Made by a program: the position numbers and the translations under genes | NCBI GenBank assembly: GCA_900696625.1 | Contig: CAADGU010000335.1 | Span: 1-36,624, forward strand | Source of the DNA: an uncultured Chloroflexota bacterium | Lineage (GTDB): Bacteria > Chloroflexota > Anaerolineae > Promineifilales > Promineifilaceae | Reading direction: 5' to 3' | DNA: 36,624 nt | Notes under the pieces: model-generated | Told to the model about the DNA's origin: nothing | What the model saw: the letters and a program-made list of their open reading frames with translations, nothing else | Databases searched by the model: none | Shown here: piece after piece, positions 32,211 to 36,624 of the stretch | Numbering within the stretch: position 1 is the first letter of the stretch | Layout: each line of letters opens with the position of its first letter

Positions 32211-33407
32211 TTATTCCAGGTCCGCTTCATAAGGTGGCAGTTCGCAGCGCATAGGGCGATCCTGCCGTTCCCCCAGGGCGTAAGCAGCCTGCATCAGGGT
32301 ATGAATTTGGGAGGTGCCTTCATAAATGACGGCGCTCTTGGTGTTTCGTAGATGGCGCTCTACATTGTACTCGTCGGAATAACCATACGCGCCGTGAATT
32401 TGCACGGCGTCATTGGCCGCCCGGTTGGCTGCTTCGGTGCAGTACCACTTAGCCATGCTCGTTTCGCGGGTGTTGCGAATGCCCTGGTTTTTCAGCCAGC
32501 CCGCTTTCCACACCAATAGTTGGCCGATGTCAATGCTTTGTTGCATGTTCGCCAGCATTTGCTGGATCAACTGGTATTCGGCAATCGGTTTGCCAAAGGT
32601 GTGGCGCTCTTTGGCGTAGCGAATGGACTCTTCCAGGCAGGCTTTGATAATGCCCACTGCGCCCGCAGCCACGCCATAGCGGGCATTGTCCAGGGCGCTC
32701 ATGGCAATTTTGAACCCTTCCCCTTCTTCACCCAGGCGATGGCTGGCGGGCACGCGCACTTCGTCCATGTTAATCCAGCCGGTGTTGCTGGCGTGGACGC
32801 CCATTTTGCCTTCAATCGTGCCGGTGGTCAGCCCTTTCCAGCCGCGTTCCAAAACAAAGGCCGTGATGTCATTGACGCCTTTACCGGTGTCTGTTTTGGC
32901 AAAGACCAGGAACCGGTCAGCGATGTCGGCCAGGGTGATCCACATTTTTTCGCCGGAAAGCAGATAGTCACTGCCGTCTTTGCGGGCGCGGCTGCCCATG
33001 CCGGCCACGTCAGAACCGGCGCCGGGTTCGGTCAGGCCAAAACAGGCCAGTTTTTCACCGGTAGCCAGGGGCGGTAAAAAGGTTTGTTTCTGTTCTTCTG
33101 TGCCCCATTGGTAAATAGGCAGGGCATGTAATCCCAGGTGAACGGCGATGGTTTCGCGCACGGAGGAATCGGCAAATTCCAGCCCTTCGGAGACGATGCC
33201 CAGCGAAATGTAGTCCATGCCCGCGCCGCCGTAACGCGGCGGCAGGCAAATGCCCATGAAACCAAGCTGTGCCATTTTGGGGATCAGTTCGTGGGGGAAG
33301 GTGTGGTTGCGGTCGTGTTCTTTGATGATGGGCATGATTTCGCCGCGCGCAAAATCATAAACGGCCTGTTCAATCATTTTGTGTTCAGGGGAAAGGGTAA
33401 AGTCCAT
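32211..33407 (-). CDS. acyl-CoA dehydrogenase
   Basis: This 398-residue flavoenzyme performs the first step of beta-oxidation. It has the [16 protein letters not shown] substrate/FAD segment at about 130-145, [19 protein letters not shown] for FAD binding, [28 protein letters not shown], and the catalytic base Glu in [14 protein letters not shown] near residue 372, as in short- and medium-chain members. Length is normal for the family. It stands alone, bounded by palindromic elements at 32171-32203 and 33423-33457, with the S9 peptidase gene upstream. Confidence 0.95.
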   Translation of the reverse strand: MDFTLSPEHKMIEQAVYDFARGEIMPIIKEHDRNHTFPHELIPKMAQLGFMGICLPPRYGGAGMDYISLGIVSEGLEFADSSVRETIAVHLGLHALPIYQWGTEEQKQTFLPPLATGEKLACFGLTEPGAGSDVAGMGSRARKDGSDYLLSGEKMWITLADIADRFLVFAKTDTGKGVNDITAFVLERGWKGLTTGTIEGKMGVHASNTGWINMDEVRVPASHRLGEEGEGFKIAMSALDNARYGVAAGAVGIIKACLEESIRYAKERHTFGKPIAEYQLIQQMLANMQQSIDIGQLLVWKAGWLKNQGIRNTRETSMAKWYCTEAANRAANDAVQIHGAYGYSDEYNVERHLRNTKSAVIYEGTSQIHTLMQAAYALGERQDRPMRCELPPYEADLE

Positions 33408-33422
33408 TTTGGTTTGTTCCTT

Positions 33423-33457
33423 AAGACTCTAAGGGTTTTTGAAACCCTTAGGGTCTT
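33423..33457. repeat. near-perfect 16-bp inverted repeat between peptidase and dehydrogenase genes
   Basis: AAGACTCTAAGGGTTT and AAACCCTTAGGGTCTT form a stem with one mismatch and a 3-base loop. The right arm covers the last codons of the peptidase gene (stop 33448-33450), and the left arm precedes the dehydrogenase ATG by about 16 bases. Confidence 0.8.
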
Positions 33458-35625
33458 GCCAGGTGGGTTTGAAAGTAGTCACAAAGGCGTTTTTCTAAAT
33501 AGAGACGGTCGGCCGGTTTGCGGGGCATGTGGCGTTCGTCGGGGAAGATGAGCAGGTCATACGGCCGTTGCGCCCGATTCAGCGCATTGATCAGCCGCGC
33601 CGTATGGCGAAAATGTACATTTTCATCAATCATCCCATGAATGAGCAGCAGTTTCCCTTGCAGTTTGTCCACATGGGTCGTGACCGCGCCGCTGGTGTAG
33701 CCGTCCGGGTTGTTTTGGGGCGTGCCCATGTACCGCTCCGTGTAGCCGGTGTCATATCCATCCCACTGGCTGACGGGTGCGCCGGCTACGCCCACGTGGA
33801 AGGTATCGGCGGCGCGGGTGAGGCACATGACGGTCATGTAGCCGCCATAGCTCCACCCGTAAATGCCCACGCGGACCGGGTCGGCCAATCCTTGCGCGGC
33901 CAGCCAGCGCACGCCGTCTACCTGGTCTTGCACCTCCACGTCACCCATATTGTGTTTGATGGCGCTTTCAAAGGCCAGGCCACGCCGGGCGCTGCCCTGG
34001 TTATCCAGCTTGAATACCAGGAAACCTTGCTGCGCCAGATATTGGGCGCGCATGTCCACTGTCATCAGCCAGCGGTTGACCACGGTTTGGGCGTGGGGAC
34101 CACCATACACCGCCACAAGCGTCGGGAATGGGCCGTCGCCAAAGTGGGCCGGTGGGCGGTAAAGTGCGCCGTAAAGGGTGGCGCCACGGCGATTTTGCAG
34201 CGTGACGATTTCTGGCGGTGGCAGCGGCAAATTTTCCAGGCGGGCGTCAGTTGGTTGGTGAATGGTTTGCAGCACAGCGCCATTCGCCAGAGAGTGCAGG
34301 GTGAGGGTAGGGGGTTGGGTAAGGCTGTGGTGGGTATCGCTGAAACGGCCGTGCCCCACATCCACCTCTACCCCATGCGTACCTGGTTCGGGGGTCAACG
34401 ACCGTGTCTCCTCACCATCCAACGAGATGACCAGCAGCTGCGTGTCTAGCGGCGTGGGATAAGCGGCCGTAAAGTAGACCAGACCGGCTTTTTCATCCAC
34501 TCCGGCAATGCTTTCCACCGGCCAGTCGCCGGCCGTTAGCTGGTGAATGAGCGCGCCATCCCCGGCATACAGGTAGAGGTGTTGGAAACCGGTGCGCTCC
34601 GATCCCCACAGGAAACGGCCGTCTTTCAGCGGATAAAACAGCTTGTGCAAATTGATCCACACAGCGCTAGTTTCGCGCAGCAGGTGTGTGGCCGTCCCCG
34701 TTTGCGGGTCAAAACTGAGCAGGTCTAGCTGGTCTTGGGTGCGGTTGAGGCGTTGGGCAGTGAGACGGCCGTCTGATCCCGGATCAGCCGGGAGCCACTT
34801 CACCCGCGCCAGATAAAAGTCATCCGCATTGCCTAAATCCATCCAGACCGGGTCACCGCCGCTGCGGGCAACCACCCCCAGGCGCACCCTGGCGTTGGGC
34901 GTCCCGGCAAAGGGGTAGCGGTGGTCTTCCTGCGCCCCCTCACCCACCGCGTCTTTACCCTGATGCACGATGCGGTAAATGGGGATATGTGTTTCGTCCA
35001 CTTCGGCGAAGGCCAGCCATTGGCTGTCTGGCGACCACCAGTATCCCTGGCGGCGATCCAACTCTTCCTGGGCGATGTATTCGGCCAGCCCGTTGGTCTT
35101 GCCGGCGCCGCGCGCGCCGCTGGTCACTTGCTGCGGCGTGCCGCCGGTGGCGGGCACAACATACAGTTCGGCGTCTTGCGCATAGGCCACCCATTCACCG
35201 TCGGGAGAAAAGCGGGCGTCCAGGCAGGGGGCGCTGTCGCCGCTCACCAGCAGGCGCAGGTCGCCATCTATACTGTCTTGCACGTAAATGCTGCCGCGCA
35301 GGGGGATGAGCAGCCGCTCGTTTTTGGCCGACCAGGCGTACTGAGTGACGCCAAATTCGCGCTGGCGCATCCGTTCCCGGCGCAGCGTTTCTTCCAGGGA
35401 GATGTTATCGTCGGTGGCGCCGCCATCGGGCGGACGAACGATAGGCTGCACATGGCCGGTTTGCAGGTCACGGCCGAATAACTGCCGTGTCAGGTCGCCG
35501 GATTCACTGTGCAGGTAGGTCAGCCAACGGCCGTTGGGACTGAACTGCACTGCACCGGGCACGTTCATGCCCGGCTGTGGGAAGGCGACAATATCTTGTA
35601 GAGAAAGGGGGAGTGGGGGGGGCAT
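33448..35625 (-). CDS. S9-family prolyl oligopeptidase (dipeptidyl-peptidase IV-like)
   Basis: This 725-residue protein has an N-terminal beta-propeller (repeats such as [37 protein letters not shown] and [16 protein letters not shown]) and a C-terminal alpha/beta-hydrolase. The nucleophile Ser is in [14 protein letters not shown], Asp in [10 protein letters not shown] and His in [27 protein letters not shown] in the propeller suits the dipeptidyl-binding double-Glu motif of DPP IV enzymes. There is no signal peptide, so it should be cytoplasmic, cleaving short peptides after proline. The start at 35625 is preferred over an ATG 21 codons upstream whose extension (SNLQSPISN) encodes only the GATTGGA array. 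Confidence 0.93.
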   Translation of the reverse strand: MPPPLPLSLQDIVAFPQPGMNVPGAVQFSPNGRWLTYLHSESGDLTRQLFGRDLQTGHVQPIVRPPDGGATDDNISLEETLRRERMRQREFGVTQYAWSAKNERLLIPLRGSIYVQDSIDGDLRLLVSGDSAPCLDARFSPDGEWVAYAQDAELYVVPATGGTPQQVTSGARGAGKTNGLAEYIAQEELDRRQGYWWSPDSQWLAFAEVDETHIPIYRIVHQGKDAVGEGAQEDHRYPFAGTPNARVRLGVVARSGGDPVWMDLGNADDFYLARVKWLPADPGSDGRLTAQRLNRTQDQLDLLSFDPQTGTATHLLRETSAVWINLHKLFYPLKDGRFLWGSERTGFQHLYLYAGDGALIHQLTAGDWPVESIAGVDEKAGLVYFTAAYPTPLDTQLLVISLDGEETRSLTPEPGTHGVEVDVGHGRFSDTHHSLTQPPTLTLHSLANGAVLQTIHQPTDARLENLPLPPPEIVTLQNRRGATLYGALYRPPAHFGDGPFPTLVAVYGGPHAQTVVNRWLMTVDMRAQYLAQQGFLVFKLDNQGSARRGLAFESAIKHNMGDVEVQDQVDGVRWLAAQGLADPVRVGIYGWSYGGYMTVMCLTRAADTFHVGVAGAPVSQWDGYDTGYTERYMGTPQNNPDGYTSGAVTTHVDKLQGKLLLIHGMIDENVHFRHTARLINALNRAQRPYDLLIFPDERHMPRKPADRLYLEKRLCDYFQTHLARP

Positions 35626-35636
35626 AGTTTCAAAGG

Positions 35637-35697
35637 GATTAGAGATTGGAGATTGGAGATTGGAGATTAGCGTTGAGGCTTTCTCCAATCTCCAATC
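35637..35697. repeat. inverted GATTGGA array upstream of the S9 peptidase gene
   Basis: Left arm: GATTAGA then three GATTGGA units. Right arm: CTCCAATCTCCAATC. The array lies in the gap between the anchored protein's stop and the S9 peptidase start; its left arm ends 12 bases before the S9 ATG, on the 5' side of that gene. Confidence 0.85.
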
Positions 35698-35703
35698 GTG
35701 GTT

Positions 35704-36624
35704 TTATGGTTTCAAGATGATAGGCAGGTAGATGATGTAGCCTGCTGTGCTTGCCGTCGTGGTCAGGTCTACGCTGGCGGTGGCGGTGGGGTCGTTGTCG
35801 GACACGGCCGTAATCGTCACCGTATCGTCATCCCCATTGGCCGCATCACTGGCAATGTGAACTGTCACCTGGACGGCCGTGCCCTCACCGGCAGCCAGCG
35901 TCACCGTCATCGGTTCCACATGCGTCACCCAGACGTTCCCGCTCATGCTCAGCGTAAAGCTGTCGGCGGCATTGCCTGTGTTGGTGATGTGTACCGTGTA
36001 CGTCACCACCGCCCCCGGTTCGCCGGACAGCGCATCCGGGTCGGCGCTGAGGGCCACATCCCGCAGTTCCGTCGCCGTCGTCGTCAGGAAGGCATCATCG
36101 CTGACACTGCTGTCGCTCTGCGAAGTAGCTGTCACCAGCGATAGGCCCTGATCCCCGGCAGCCGCATTGGCCGGCACACTCACGACGGCCGTGAACGTGC
36201 CCACGTCACCGGCATCCAGGCTGATGCTGCTGGCGGAGAGCAAGGTAGTCCACTGCGCATCCACCGCCAGGTCAAAGGTGTCGCTGGCACTGCCGGTGTT
36301 GGTGATGCTCAGGGTGTACGTCACCACACTACCCGGCGCGCCAGAACCAGCCTGGTCAGGCGAGAGGTCTACGCCGCCGCCGCTGGCCTCCAGGGTGGGT
36401 ACCACACACCACTCCACCAGCGTACCCACGTCCCCACCGGCATGGTCAGAGACAGTGATCGTCCAATCGCCGGTGATGTCCATGCCGTCATAGACAGCCA
36501 GCAGGCTGGTGTTGGGCGGGTCGCCGCCGACGCGGTCGCCGAAGATGGCCGGGGCGTTGGCGCACTGCGTTTCGATATTGCCATCCGGCCCTTCGTCATT
36601 GACGGTAACATCATAATCGTTGCC
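35704..36624 (-). CDS. secreted protein with P/Homo B domain and NEW3-like repeats (5' end missing)
   Basis: The frame stays open to the window edge, so the N-terminus is cut off. The visible part (306 residues) begins with the end of a proprotein-convertase P-domain (NDYDVTVNDEGPDGNIE, then DITGDWTITVSDHAGGDVG and LVEWCV), often found after subtilisin catalytic domains. Then come two NEW3/DUF11-type beta-sandwich modules (VVTYTLSITNTGSASDTFDL and VVTYTVHITNTGNAADSFTL). The last residues are YIIYLPIILKP, similar to the end of the beta-helix protein. A secreted, surface-held protease or adhesin is likely. The catalytic part, if any, is outside the window. Confidence 0.85.
   Translation of the reverse strand, partial: GNDYDVTVNDEGPDGNIETQCANAPAIFGDRVGGDPPNTSLLAVYDGMDITGDWTITVSDHAGGDVGTLVEWCVVPTLEASGGGVDLSPDQAGSGAPGSVVTYTLSITNTGSASDTFDLAVDAQWTTLLSASSISLDAGDVGTFTAVVSVPANAAAGDQGLSLVTATSQSDSSVSDDAFLTTTATELRDVALSADPDALSGEPGAVVTYTVHITNTGNAADSFTLSMSGNVWVTHVEPMTVTLAAGEGTAVQVTVHIASDAANGDDDTVTITAVSDNDPTATASVDLTTTASTAGYIIYLPIILKP

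Overview
The window looks like a chromosomal stretch of a GC-rich (roughly 57-60% by eye) free-living bacterium, most likely a member of the Chloroflexota (Anaerolineae/Caldilineae-like). This is inferred from the gene mix, from secreted proteins ending in a YLP-type C-terminal motif, and from a sortase with its substrate beside acyl-CoA and ADP-forming acyl-CoA ligase enzymes. It is not proven: no rRNA or tRNA lies in the window.

Left end (1-3050) is an accessory island. Two different tandem arrays, both with a 41-bp period (71-297 and 330-493), fill the first 500 bases. Then come two AT-rich genes on the minus strand, a GIY-YIG-like nuclease and a DUF6994-type protein. Each is followed by an imperfect palindrome of about 113 bp with the architecture of an integron attC site, so this reads as a two-cassette attC cluster with no integrase in view. 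A RelE/ParE-like toxin and its antitoxin follow, bracketed by a 72-73 bp direct repeat.

Region 3071-10987, all minus strand, has a shikimate-kinase-like P-loop kinase, a DUF885-like metallopeptidase, a four-gene dipeptide/oligopeptide ABC importer (two permeases, two ATPases) without its substrate-binding protein, a DUF6174-like lipoprotein, a HAD-IIIA phosphatase and a SRAP (HMCES/YedK) DNA-crosslink repair protein.

Region 11163-14700, plus strand, has a type II 3-hydroxyacyl-CoA dehydrogenase, transketolase and an AAC(2')-like acetyltransferase, then a truncated ribulose-phosphate 3-epimerase remnant. Region 14731-23503, minus strand, carries membrane signalling and surface genes: a Ser/Thr kinase with an extracellular double module, a GAP-family membrane protein, a LOG-family hydrolase, a NarL-type response regulator with its histidine kinase, and a secreted parallel beta-helix protein.

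Region 23865-28199, plus strand, is metabolic: a class IV aminotransferase, pyrE and a fused ADP-forming acyl-CoA synthetase/GNAT. From 28240 to the end, minus strand: a cell-wall-anchored protein and its sortase, an AarF/UbiB kinase with a 4-TM holin-like protein, an acyl-CoA dehydrogenase, an S9 prolyl oligopeptidase and the 3' end of a large secreted protein with a P-domain and NEW3-like repeats.

Two genome-scale signals cut across the genes. The octamer palindrome ACGGCCGT occurs about 75 times (around 1 expected), inside genes and between them. Most intergenic gaps hold a hairpin built from short 7-8 bp direct repeats in inverted orientation (GATTGGA, GRGTAATT and GCGTGAT families) or from a unique perfect inverted repeat (for example the CCTGACAGG family).
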